From an uncultured Eubacteriales bacterium (GTDB lineage: Bacteria; Bacillota; Clostridia; Oscillospirales; Oscillospiraceae), in NCBI GenBank assembly GCA_900543085.1, contig UQQF01000006.1:9794-73793 (forward strand): a DNA stretch of 64,000 nt. The letters run 5' to 3'. A program made the position numbers and the translations under genes. Below, one piece after another: positions 51,576 to 58,907 of this stretch. The notes under the pieces were generated by a model. That model was given only the letters and a program-made list of their open reading frames with translations, had not been told where the DNA came from and made no database searches. Position 1 is the first letter of the stretch. Every line of letters starts with the position of its first letter.

Positions 51576-51971
51576 TCAGTTTTGTCCTATGCTAATTATC
51601 TCGGCAATGGGTATCCTCACTCCGTCATTAAACACCATCATACGCTCAACCTCGTCCACGCGCTTGAGCACCCCAGTGTGCGTCACATACGCGCCGCCGC
51701 TTTTGCGGCTGTCAGGGACGAAGTATCTCACCGTGACCATAGGCGAATCGAGCGTGGAGAGATACTGCTGCTTGTAGTCCAGCTCTGCGCGCTCTTCCTC
51801 GCTTAGCTCTATGCGCGCATCCGTGAGCCGCGCTGTCTCATCTATCGCGTCGCCGTAGCCGGTGAGTGCCGCAAACGGTGAAAACTGCGCCGCGCGGTCG
51901 CTCATGGGCATCGGCTCGTGCTTGGACTTGGGGCGCGGGAGATCTAATATGTCGTCATATTTAAAGTGCAT
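51576..51971 (-). CDS. YolD-like protein
   Basis: The 131-residue protein contains SDRAAQFSPFAALTGYGDAI, the YolD signature, and a C-terminal small beta domain (VTVRYFVPDSRKSGGAYVTH). YolD-like proteins are usual partners of Y-family polymerases in Gram-positive plasmids and phages. Here it is last in a leftward operon with the polymerase, separated by a membrane ferredoxin gene. Confidence 0.82.
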   Translation of the reverse strand: MHFKYDDILDLPRPKSKHEPMPMSDRAAQFSPFAALTGYGDAIDETARLTDARIELSEEERAELDYKQQYLSTLDSPMVTVRYFVPDSRKSGGAYVTHTGVLKRVDEVERMMVFNDGVRIPIAEIISIGQN

Positions 51972-51987
51972 TCCGACTCGCCCCCTT

Positions 51988-52812
51988 CTACAACGCGCCC
52001 TTGGGGCAGCTCTTTACACACTCCATGCAAAGTATGCACTCGGTTCCGTTCTTCCGTCTCCGGCTGTTGTCTGTGACGTCCACGTCCATCGGGCAGACCG
52101 CTTTGCACTTACCGCATGAGACACACTTATCTTTGTCGCACGTTATACGCAGCAGCGAGAAGTAGCTCATAGGTTTCAGGAATACCGTCACGGGGCAGAC
52201 ATATTTGCAGAACGCGCGGTTGTCCTTAAACGCAAAAGCCAGCGCAATGCCTACGGCATAGTAGGCCAGATTGCCTAGAATAAACGCCCAAAACATTATG
52301 CTCGCCATATCCTTTGCGCCTGAGAGGAACAGCGCCGATACGAACACGAGCGAGACGGCGAAGGTTATGTAGCGTATCCAGCCGAGGCGCTTTCTCTCAT
52401 GGTTCGGCACCTTGTACGGCAGAAAGTCCAGCACCATGGCTGTCCAGCAGGCATAGCCGCACCAGCCTCTGCCAAAGAGCAGCGGGCCGAAAATTTTGGC
52501 CACTGCGTAGTGTATGGTTGCGGCTTCGAATACTCCCAGGAAAAGATAGTACCAGAAACCTTCTATCTGCATATTCTCGTTGCAGACAAGACCAAGATAG
52601 ACAAGCATATACGTCCCAACCAGGAGCTGCACTATACGTCGGGCATGTTTGTACCGGCGTATGAATAACACCAGTCCGGCAGCTATGGCTGTACCTATAT
52701 AGCTGAAGTTAAATAGGTAAAATACGTTGTCCTTCGTAAGCCAAAGAGTAACTGCTACCGCTTCAAACGCGAGGAAAATAAGCGCCGGCAGGAGATATTG
52801 CTTTATTTTCAC
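51988..52812 (-). CDS. Membrane 4Fe-4S ferredoxin-type protein (NapH-like)
   Basis: The 274-residue protein has about six membrane helices, the CKYVCP motif (residue ~223), and a C-terminal pair of 4Fe-4S clusters CVSCGKCKAVCP and CILCMECVKSCP. GWCGYACWTA near residue 119 is also NapH-like. Such proteins pass electrons between membrane and soluble partners. Its start overlaps the polymerase stop (ATGA), and YolD follows after 16 bases. An electron carrier in a DNA-repair operon is unusual. Confidence 0.83.
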   Translation of the reverse strand: MKIKQYLLPALIFLAFEAVAVTLWLTKDNVFYLFNFSYIGTAIAAGLVLFIRRYKHARRIVQLLVGTYMLVYLGLVCNENMQIEGFWYYLFLGVFEAATIHYAVAKIFGPLLFGRGWCGYACWTAMVLDFLPYKVPNHERKRLGWIRYITFAVSLVFVSALFLSGAKDMASIMFWAFILGNLAYYAVGIALAFAFKDNRAFCKYVCPVTVFLKPMSYFSLLRITCDKDKCVSCGKCKAVCPMDVDVTDNSRRRKNGTECILCMECVKSCPKGAL

Positions 52813-54311
52813 GCCTTATGCCCCCCGATCTGTCCGTCGCGGTCGCGCATCGTCGCGCCGTCCTCAAAGTTCATCCCGCGTAGGATTGAGTTCTTGCCGT
52901 ACTTCTGCTTTATCTTCAGCAGCGCCGCCTGCTTGCGCTTCTCGCGCTCGAGGGCGGCGTTTTCGCGCTTACGCTCGGCGTCCAGTTCTGCGTAGTCCGT
53001 AAACATATCCATCTGTTCGGGCTCGGCCTCCTTCGGCGCGTCGGCCTCGGGGATGACGCGGCAGGCCGTTATGTTCAGCCGACGGATGAGCAATGTTTCG
53101 TCCACCACGCGGTCATACAGCTCAGCCGCGGCGTCCATTATCTGCTTCGTTGAGGACGTGTAGCGCGGGAGGTTGACCGTACCGTGCGAGTGCTTGGGCG
53201 CAAGCCGCCCGTATCCGTCGCGGACAATCTCGCCCTTGTACTGCGCGCGGCGCTTCGCGTCCTTGATGTTCTCAATGTCGTAGCCAATCGTCACGACGAG
53301 TTGGTCGGTGACGAGATTTTTGCTGAACAAGTCCATCGAGAGCGCATCTGCCATCTCACGCAGGACTATCCGTGCCTTGTCCGCAGTGTACGGCTCGTGC
53401 AGCACCTGCCCCGAACCGAGGCTGTTGCTCCCGGGCTTGTACGCTTTGACGGCCTCCACCGTGCAGGGCTCGTAGCCCCAGGCGTGGTCAATGAGCAGTT
53501 CGGCGTTCTTGCCAAAGAGCTTGAAAAGGAAGTCCTCGTCCGTCAGCGAGCGCCGAGCCACGTCGCCCATCGTGAACATCCCGTTCTCCTCGAGCTTTTT
53601 GGCGTAACCTCTGCCCACGCGCCAGAAGTCCGTGAGCGGCGTGTGGCTCCACAGCTTTTCGCGGTAGCTTCGCTCGTCCAGCTCCGCGATACGCACCCCG
53701 TTTTCGTCAGCGGGGATGTGCTTCGCATCGATGTCCATGGCGACTTTGCAGAGATACAGATTTGTGCCAATACCAGCCGTTGCCGTGATACCTGTCGTTG
53801 CGAGCACGTCGAGGATAATCTTCATTGACAGATCGTGCGGCGAAAGGCCGTAGGTGGCGAGATAGCACGTCACGTCCATGAACACCTCGTCTATGGAGTA
53901 GACGATGATGTCCTCGGGCGCGACGTACTTCATGTAGACCTGGTAAATGCGCGTGCTGTACTCCATGTAGTGAGCCATGCGCGGCGGGGCTATGAGGAAG
54001 TCCACGGCGAGTGACGGGTCGCTTTGAAGCTCGGAGAGGAAGTGTGACTTGCCCTCCAGCCGGTGTCCCGGCGCATCGTGACGTCGGCCCGCGTTGGCCT
54101 CACGAACACGCTGCTTCACCTCGAACAGCCGGCAGCGGCCGCCGATGCCGTAGCTTTTCAGACTCGGCGTCACGGCGAGGCAAATGGTCTTGTCCGTGCG
54201 GCTCTCGTCGGCGACGACGAGGTTGGTGTCAAGTGGGTCTAAACCGCGTTCCCTACACTCGACCGAGGCGTAGAAGCTCTTGAGGTCGATTGCGATGTAT
54301 GTGCGCTCCAC
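52809..54311 (-). CDS. Y-family DNA polymerase (UmuC/DinB type)
   Basis: GTG 54311 after AAAGGAG gives 500 residues. Palm residues are visible in YIAIDLKSFYASVECRERG and IIVYSIDEVFMDVTCY; the HhH and little-finger domains follow (FWRVGRGYAKKLEENGMFTM). It copies past damaged bases with low fidelity. Operon context (XRE, ImmA, YolD) suggests induction after DNA damage independently of LexA. Confidence 0.9.
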   Translation of the reverse strand: MERTYIAIDLKSFYASVECRERGLDPLDTNLVVADESRTDKTICLAVTPSLKSYGIGGRCRLFEVKQRVREANAGRRHDAPGHRLEGKSHFLSELQSDPSLAVDFLIAPPRMAHYMEYSTRIYQVYMKYVAPEDIIVYSIDEVFMDVTCYLATYGLSPHDLSMKIILDVLATTGITATAGIGTNLYLCKVAMDIDAKHIPADENGVRIAELDERSYREKLWSHTPLTDFWRVGRGYAKKLEENGMFTMGDVARRSLTDEDFLFKLFGKNAELLIDHAWGYEPCTVEAVKAYKPGSNSLGSGQVLHEPYTADKARIVLREMADALSMDLFSKNLVTDQLVVTIGYDIENIKDAKRRAQYKGEIVRDGYGRLAPKHSHGTVNLPRYTSSTKQIMDAAAELYDRVVDETLLIRRLNITACRVIPEADAPKEAEPEQMDMFTDYAELDAERKRENAALEREKRKQAALLKIKQKYGKNSILRGMNFEDGATMRDRDGQIGGHKA

Positions 54312-54332
54312 GGCTCGGTCAACTCCTTTCCC

Positions 54333-54854
54333 TCAACAGATTACGCCCTGCGCTATCAGCGCCTTTATCTGCGCGTCGTCTGCCGTCAGCTCGCCTGTAA
54401 CCAGCCGCAGATATGCAAGCAGTCGCTCAATATCCGGGCGGTAGAGCGCGACAGAGAGGTAGTTCGCAGTCAGCCCCTCAAACCAGAATGAGACACGCCA
54501 CTCGACACTTATATCCACCATTTCGCAGCCAGGACGGACATAGACAACTTTGGGGTCGAGTCGGCGGTCGCGCTTTGGGTTTAAGATGAAGTTGAAGTCT
54601 GGCTCCACACAGTTGAACTCGGTTGGTTTTTTGAACCGGTCGTTGAGCAAACTATCCAGCGCACCTACAAGATTTTCTATCTCATACGCGAGGAACACCT
54701 CATCAGCCTCAGCATGGTAGTTCAGCCAGTCACCAGACTTAAAGGCAAAGTCCGTTTTGCACCAGATTGAGTGCCAATCATCGTCATTCACTTTGGTGTA
54801 GCCCCATATTCGCAGCGACATCGCTACGCCGCCCAAATTCAGCTTCAGTTGCAC
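54333..54854 (-). CDS. WapI-type immunity-like protein
   Basis: GTG 54854 starts a 173-residue protein: MQLKLNLGGVAMSLRIWGYT, then DDDWHSIWCKTDFAFKSGDW and LNYHAEADEVFLAYEIENLV. This resembles WapI-type immunity proteins. No matching toxin is visible nearby. It lies between ImmA and the polymerase in the same operon (3 and 21 base gaps). Confidence 0.6.
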   Translation of the reverse strand: MQLKLNLGGVAMSLRIWGYTKVNDDDWHSIWCKTDFAFKSGDWLNYHAEADEVFLAYEIENLVGALDSLLNDRFKKPTEFNCVEPDFNFILNPKRDRRLDPKVVYVRPGCEMVDISVEWRVSFWFEGLTANYLSVALYRPDIERLLAYLRLVTGELTADDAQIKALIAQGVIC

Positions 54855-54856
54855 GC

Positions 54857-55372
54857 CTATTCCCCTTTCAAAAAATCCGCGCGGTGCTCTATCGGGCGCA
54901 GGCCGCGGTTGCTCTCAGCAAGATGCGCCACTTTGAGCGCAACGAGGTTTATGTCCGTGCTCATCGCCTTGGCTATCTGCTCGGAGGTGTAGCCGTAGTG
55001 GTAGACATAGTCGAGGACTTCGTCCGTGTCGAGCAGTATCTCGGCGGCGACGATGTTGGCCTCGTACTCCGGCTTCGTCGTCATGTCGTAGAGCATGAAC
55101 TCCTGGAGCGCGCCGGTCTTGGCGAGATCCCGGTGGAGCTGATCGTGTCCCAGCTCGTGCGCGCAGACTATGTGCTGCATCTGCGGCGTGAGGCTGTCGT
55201 TGATGAATATGAAGCGGTTGCGCCGCACTACGCGGTACATACCTTTCATGCTGCCGAAGTCCGGGCAAAACAGCACTTCAACGCCTATTTGCCGCGCAAT
55301 CTCGAAGGGGTCGCGCGTGCCGCAGCGCTTCACGAGCTTTTCTCCTACCTCGGAGAGCTGCTTTGCCGTCAT
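54857..55372 (-). CDS. ImmA/IrrE-type metalloprotease
   Basis: The 171-residue protein has the zinc motif HELGHDQLH at about residue 92 and the downstream EANIVAAEILL helix with a third ligand. ImmA proteins cleave a partner XRE repressor after DNA damage, as ImmA cuts ImmR in ICEBs1. The start overlaps the XRE stop (ATGA), which supports partnership. Confidence 0.87.
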   Translation of the reverse strand: MTAKQLSEVGEKLVKRCGTRDPFEIARQIGVEVLFCPDFGSMKGMYRVVRRNRFIFINDSLTPQMQHIVCAHELGHDQLHRDLAKTGALQEFMLYDMTTKPEYEANIVAAEILLDTDEVLDYVYHYGYTSEQIAKAMSTDINLVALKVAHLAESNRGLRPIEHRADFLKGE

Positions 55373-55785
55373 GCGTCCTCAGCGTCCTTTTTCTTTTTTC
55401 TGCCGTACTTCTTGTTCTTGTCCTTGGCTATCCAGTACGCCTCGTTGAGTGCGCGCATGGCTCCGTCGAGCGCGTCGTCGCTGAGCTTGCCGCCCGCAAA
55501 CATACCCGTGACCTCGCCGACCAGCTCGTTGATGTCCCGCGCGGCTCTCGCACCGCCTCGCTCATGCGCCTCGACTACCAGCGTCTCACCGCTGCTGAGA
55601 AGGTACTCCGTAGTCGTGCCAAGCGCTTCGGCGATGCGCTGGACAATCACCATGTTCCCCGGCTTGCGCGTCCCCAGCTCATAGTTCTGTATCGTGCGCG
55701 CGGTCACACCAGCTTTCATAGCGAGCTCTGCCTGCGTCAGCCCCGACTGCGCACGTTTTTCTTTAAGATTTTCTGCAAACGCCAT
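55369..55785 (-). CDS. XRE-family repressor, presumed ImmA substrate
   Basis: The 138-residue protein has an N-terminal HTH (LKEKRAQSGLTQAELAMKAG, then VTARTIQNYELGTRKPG and IAEALGTTTEYLL) and a C-terminal linker and Lys-rich tail. Divergent from the operon at 55943, with GTTCGT/ACGAA half-sites between them, it probably represses both directions until ImmA cleaves it. Confidence 0.83.
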   Translation of the reverse strand: MAFAENLKEKRAQSGLTQAELAMKAGVTARTIQNYELGTRKPGNMVIVQRIAEALGTTTEYLLSSGETLVVEAHERGGARAARDINELVGEVTGMFAGGKLSDDALDGAMRALNEAYWIAKDKNKKYGRKKKKDAEDA

Positions 55786-55804
55786 AATGCGCCCCTTTCT
55801 CTAC

Positions 55805-55887
55805 ACGAACGCAAATACTGCGCCACCTATTGACACGCAACTAAGTTCGTGCTATACTGCATCTTGCAATGACGAAACTATGTTCGT
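55805..55887 (+). promoter_or_regulatory. Divergent promoter with ACGAA/TTCGT operator half-sites
   Basis: The rightward promoter is TTGACA (55830-55835), 17 bp, TATACT (55853-55858). Half-sites ACGAAC (55805), GTTCGT (55845, inside the spacer), ACGAAA (55872) and GTTCGT (55882) form two or more dyads, for example ACGAA-N6-TTCGT at 55872-55887. A repressor here would control both operons. Confidence 0.7.
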
Positions 55888-55942
55888 GAACACATCTTAC
55901 CACACGTAACAGCGAGTGTCAACAGTATAAGGAGGTATTGCC

Positions 55943-56191
55943 GTGGATGCTCAGTGCCGCAAGGCGTATGTTTCTGTGAACGTGGACATAGACGAGGAGG
56001 GTGCAGTACAGCCTCGCGCAATACGCTGGAGAAACGGACACTCGTTCCGCATAGAGCGCGTGCTCTACAAGTGCCGGGCGTCCTCGAACAAGGTCGGGGG
56101 CGGCGGGATACGCTACACCGTGCAGATAAACGGGCAGGAGCGTTACCTGTTCAACGAGGGCAGCAAGTGGTTTGTGGAGGCGAGGGCATGA
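55943..56191 (+). CDS. 82-residue protein of unknown function
   Basis: GTG 55943 after AAGGAGGT. The product (RKAYVSVNVDIDEEGAVQPR, then WRNGHSFRIERVLYKCRASS and YTVQINGQERYLFNEGSKWF) looks like a small all-beta protein of the type found before ImmA-like genes. First gene of the rightward operon; its stop overlaps the next start. Confidence 0.7.
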   Translation: MDAQCRKAYVSVNVDIDEEGAVQPRAIRWRNGHSFRIERVLYKCRASSNKVGGGGIRYTVQINGQERYLFNEGSKWFVEARA

Positions 56192-56898
56192 TTTTGTCGT
56201 ATGAAGATATTGAACATATCTCGGCGGCGGTGACGCATGACTTTCTCAGTACCGTCCCCGCCGCCGAACAAAAATACGCTGTGGACATAGACGCTCTTGC
56301 AAAAGAGTATCTGGGTTTGGATGTATCCTACCGGACGCTGTCCGAGGACGGCAGTGTACTGGGCGTTACCGCTTACAGCGACACCGCGTACACCTGCAAG
56401 CTCAATGGAGAGGGTATTGTTGTACCGCTGAAGCGTAGCCATATACTAATTGATCGGAGGCTTCTGGGCTTCTACGGACCTAAAAAGAACCGGCGCCGGC
56501 GCTTCACTCTCGCGCACGAATGCGCCCATCAGATACTGTTCCAGCTGGAAGCGCCCGAAGTTCAGGCGGCTTGCCGAAGCAAATACCGCGCCGTTGCCTA
56601 CTCGCTGCGCGAGCTGAAGTCCCATGAGGACTGGAACGAGTGGCAGGCAAACGCCCTCGGCGCGGCGCTGCTTATGCCGGAGGACAGGCTTAAAGCCGCA
56701 TTCCGGAAGATGTGCGGAGACAAGCCGCTGACCGCTTTCGGCGGCTGCCTTACGCAGCGCGCGTGGCTCCTAATAGGGCATTTGAGCAGCGCTTTTAACG
56801 TATCGTTCACCGCAATGAAGATACGGCTCAAAAAGCTCGGCCTGCTGGTTTCCCTGCCGCGCCGTTTCGCGCCGGATATTTTGGAGCTGTGCGTATGA
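56188..56898 (+). CDS. Second ImmA/IrrE-type metalloprotease
   Basis: ATG 56188 overlaps the upstream stop. The 236-residue protein has a zinc motif in RRRRFTLAHECAHQILFQLE at about residue 110 and a later NEWQANALGAALLMPEDRL segment carrying the third ligand. It is longer than and different from the protease at 54857, so the element carries two, one on each side of the shared control region. Confidence 0.83.
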   Translation: MILSYEDIEHISAAVTHDFLSTVPAAEQKYAVDIDALAKEYLGLDVSYRTLSEDGSVLGVTAYSDTAYTCKLNGEGIVVPLKRSHILIDRRLLGFYGPKKNRRRRFTLAHECAHQILFQLEAPEVQAACRSKYRAVAYSLRELKSHEDWNEWQANALGAALLMPEDRLKAAFRKMCGDKPLTAFGGCLTQRAWLLIGHLSSAFNVSFTAMKIRLKKLGLLVSLPRRFAPDILELCV

Positions 56899-57140
56899 GC
56901 AGGGCGGGAGTGTATACGACAATGCCGCCCGAAGAGCTGCGGCGCAAGATTGTCATGGCAAGGAAAGCAATATCCGGCCAGAAACCGAGATTTATAAAGT
57001 GCCCGTACTGCAAACGAAATATGTTCGCCGTATACGGAGACACCAGCGGGCATATTCAGTCTAAATGCAGCAAGTGCGGGTATGTAACCGTCTACGACGT
57101 GCTGAATATGAGGCGCGTTAAACCGGAGCGATACCGGTAA
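56895..57140 (+). CDS. Zinc-ribbon protein (Com-like)
   Basis: ATG 56895 overlaps the protease stop. The 81-residue protein has a treble-clef or ribbon pair, IKCPYCKRNMFAVYGD then SKCSKCGYVTVYDV, and a basic tail. Such small zinc ribbons occur in phages (Mu Com) and may bind RNA or DNA. Role here unknown. Confidence 0.7.
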   Translation: MSRAGVYTTMPPEELRRKIVMARKAISGQKPRFIKCPYCKRNMFAVYGDTSGHIQSKCSKCGYVTVYDVLNMRRVKPERYR

Positions 57141-57174
57141 GAAAATAGAATATTGTATCATTAGCTGAGCCGTG

Positions 57175-57282
57175 GGGCCGCCGAATGGTGTAGTCACCCT
57201 AGTGCCGCATGATAGAGATTACGCCGTGGGCGTAGTCTATCCTGTGGTACTACTATACCATTCATGCGGCCCTGTTTTTTCT
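57175..57282 (+). ncRNA. Structured leader with long stem and U run
   Basis: GGGCCGCCGAATGGTGTAGT (57175-57194) pairs with ACTACTATACCATTC and GCGGCCC (57249-57263, 57266-57272), interrupted by small bulges. Inside, GATAGA/TCTATC and TACGCC/GGCGTA form an inner hairpin (57211-57241). A U run follows (57275-57280). It could be a terminator-attenuator or a small RNA upstream of the toxin-like gene. Confidence 0.55.
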
Positions 57283-57317
57283 ACTCCTTCCCGTCCTCGC
57301 GGCTGGAAGGAGTTTTT
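57283..57317 (+). terminator. Second terminator upstream of the PemK-like gene
   Basis: ACTCCTTCC / GGAAGGAGT (57283-57291, 57305-57313) followed by TTTT, directly after the structured leader. Confidence 0.7.
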
Positions 57318-57402
57318 ATGCTCTGGGAGTGCTACTCCGCAAAGTACCCGTGACGGCCTGTTAGCTTCAACAACACGAAAAAAGAATCAGGAGGTCACGA
57401 AA

Positions 57403-57768
57403 ATGAATACTACAAGAACATACCGCAGGGGCGACATATACCTCGCCAAAACAAATCCGCGTATTGGGCCGCGCGGCGGCGCGAAGGCCGTACTGCTGCT
57501 CCAAAACGACGCGGAGGAATATTACTCCACGAGCGTGTTTGCCGTGCCGATTGCGATGCGCCCGTCGCCTTTTCCTGCGCCGTGCGAGGATATATGCGTC
57601 TACTTCAGCTCGCTGTCGCTGGTGCAGTACAACAGGGTCGGAGCCGTGGACAAGCGCGCGCTCACAGACTACGTCGGCACTCTCGACAGCGAACAGCTTG
57701 AGACGGTGCTTTTCATCCTGAGAGAGCACCTCGGCGTCTTCGTCACCGATGCGGTAGAGGCCCCCTGA
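57403..57768 (+). CDS. PemK/MazF-type toxin-like protein
   Basis: ATG 57403 after CAGGAGG gives 121 residues. The beta-barrel pattern RRGDIYLAKTNPRIGPRGGA, then VPIAMRPSPFPAPCEDICVY and VQYNRVGAVDKRALTDYVGT matches MazF/PemK endoribonucleases. No MazE-type antitoxin gene adjoins it. In many clostridial elements such MazF-like genes stand alone before a sigma-like gene, so it may be regulatory. Its stop overlaps the next start. Confidence 0.78.
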   Translation: MNTTRTYRRGDIYLAKTNPRIGPRGGAKAVLLLQNDAEEYYSTSVFAVPIAMRPSPFPAPCEDICVYFSSLSLVQYNRVGAVDKRALTDYVGTLDSEQLETVLFILREHLGVFVTDAVEAP

Positions 57769-58196
57769 TGAGAGAGGTCAATCTGCGCGAGCTGTATCCC
57801 GACGCTTACGAGTTCGACGAGTACGTCGAAGTGAGCGACGAGGTATACGAGGCTCTATGCGAGTTTGAGAATGAGGAAGAAGCATACCACCGCCGAAGGC
57901 ACAGGAACAAAGCCATATACTCGCTGGATGTGGGCGACGGGATTGAAAACGATGCGACATCCCCACCGCAAACACCGGAAGAAATATTTATGCAGCGAGA
58001 ACTTAATAAGGAACTTCTTTCCCTCATAAAGTCTCTTCCGCGAAAACAGGCTGAAAGAATATATGGCTGCTTCTACCTCGGACTTTCTGCTACACAAATA
58101 GCAATGCAAGAAAACAAACATCCTCGCCGGGTTTCGGAAAGCATACAGAAGGGCATAAAGAAATTACGTGAAAGAATAAGTGTGAATTTTTTATGA
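57768..58196 (+). CDS. Small sigma-70-like regulator next to RNA copy 2
   Basis: ATG 57768 overlaps the toxin-like stop (TGATG). The 142-residue product has an acidic start (LRELYPDAYEFDEYVEVSDE), then HRRRHRNKAIYSLDVGDGIE and a C-terminal HTH (YLGLSATQIAMQENKHPRRV). Like 19457-19879 it is followed at once by the conserved RNA and then by recombination genes, here excisionase and tyrosine integrase. Confidence 0.78.
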   Translation: MREVNLRELYPDAYEFDEYVEVSDEVYEALCEFENEEEAYHRRRHRNKAIYSLDVGDGIENDATSPPQTPEEIFMQRELNKELLSLIKSLPRKQAERIYGCFYLGLSATQIAMQENKHPRRVSESIQKGIKKLRERISVNFL

Positions 58197-58258
58197 ACAA
58201 ACAGCCAATTTCGCCGAAAAATGTCATGGTATATAGGAGGACATTTTCCGGTCACGAG

Positions 58259-58560
58259 ACAACTGAATACACGGTGCAGGAGTTAACTGCCCGCGTGGGC
58301 TGAGAGGCCCAGCGACATGGGAGGCGGCGCGATGACGGCGAAAGCCAGAGCGATGAACGCTGTCCCTAAAACGGCTTTGGCAAGCCGTCTCGCAATGAAA
58401 GCGCGTGCAGATAATAAATTCTCGCGCAAGCGCCCCCGTAGACTTGGGGGCAGCCCTGCGGTGTTCGTGAGGACGGCACAGCAGAGTTGAGACAGCTTTG
58501 CCAAAAGCAGCTCCTGTAACCCCCATACCGCCGGGGCGCGTGGCAAATACGGCGGGAGAC
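58259..58560 (+). ncRNA. Conserved structured RNA, copy 2 (about 302 nt)
   Basis: Matches 19948-20261 along its length. Conserved stems include TGGGCT-GAGA-GGCCCA, GGC-GAAA-GCC, CGGCTT-TGGC-AAGCCG, GCCCCC / GGGGGC and CCGCCG / CGGCGG. Differences from copy 1 keep pairing, and one stem differs by 10 bases in length. It lies between the sigma-like gene and xis-int. Confidence 0.75.
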
Positions 58561-58599
58561 TACAAGCGGGTAAGGCCGCTTACGAAGGAGGAGTCAGAT

Positions 58600-58821
58600 A
58601 TGTGCGCTGCCATGACAGGCCGCGAGGCATATCGCGTTATGTTCCGCGATTATCCCGATGTTGTGACCGTTGAGCAGATGAGCCGGATGCTTGGCATCAG
58701 CGACAAAACTGCTTATGCCCTCCTGCGGGACAATAAGATTGAACACTTCAAAGTAGGCAGAACCTACAAGATTCCGAAGATACATATTCTCAGCTACCTG
58801 AAAGTAATCCAACGGGCGTAG
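58600..58821 (+). CDS. xis: Excisionase-like HTH protein
   Basis: ATG 58600 after AAGGAGGAG gives 73 residues with a MerR/excisionase-type winged helix: VVTVEQMSRMLGISDKTAYA, then LLRDNKIEHFKVGRTYKIPK. Such proteins bend DNA and direct the integrase towards excision. The integrase follows after 86 bases. Confidence 0.82.
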   Translation: MCAAMTGREAYRVMFRDYPDVVTVEQMSRMLGISDKTAYALLRDNKIEHFKVGRTYKIPKIHILSYLKVIQRA

Positions 58822-58907
58822 CCGTATCATTGCGTTGTTTTTACCCGCCGTTTATACTGACAGTGTCAACGGCGGGTAATACGGCTCGTTCGGAAGGAGG
58901 AAACTAT

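Noticed and set aside
57172..57402. N-terminal extension of the PemK-like protein from 57172
   Set aside because: It would translate through two hairpin terminators; ATG 57403 has a good ribosome site and matches family length.
58364..58490. Rightward basic peptide within RNA copy 2 (MNAVPKTALASRLAMKARAD...) with a similar frame in copy 1
   Set aside because: Both start at an ATG and share residues, but amino-acid-changing differences are common, the C-termini diverge by frameshift and no ribosome site precedes the ATG. Kept only as an alternative.
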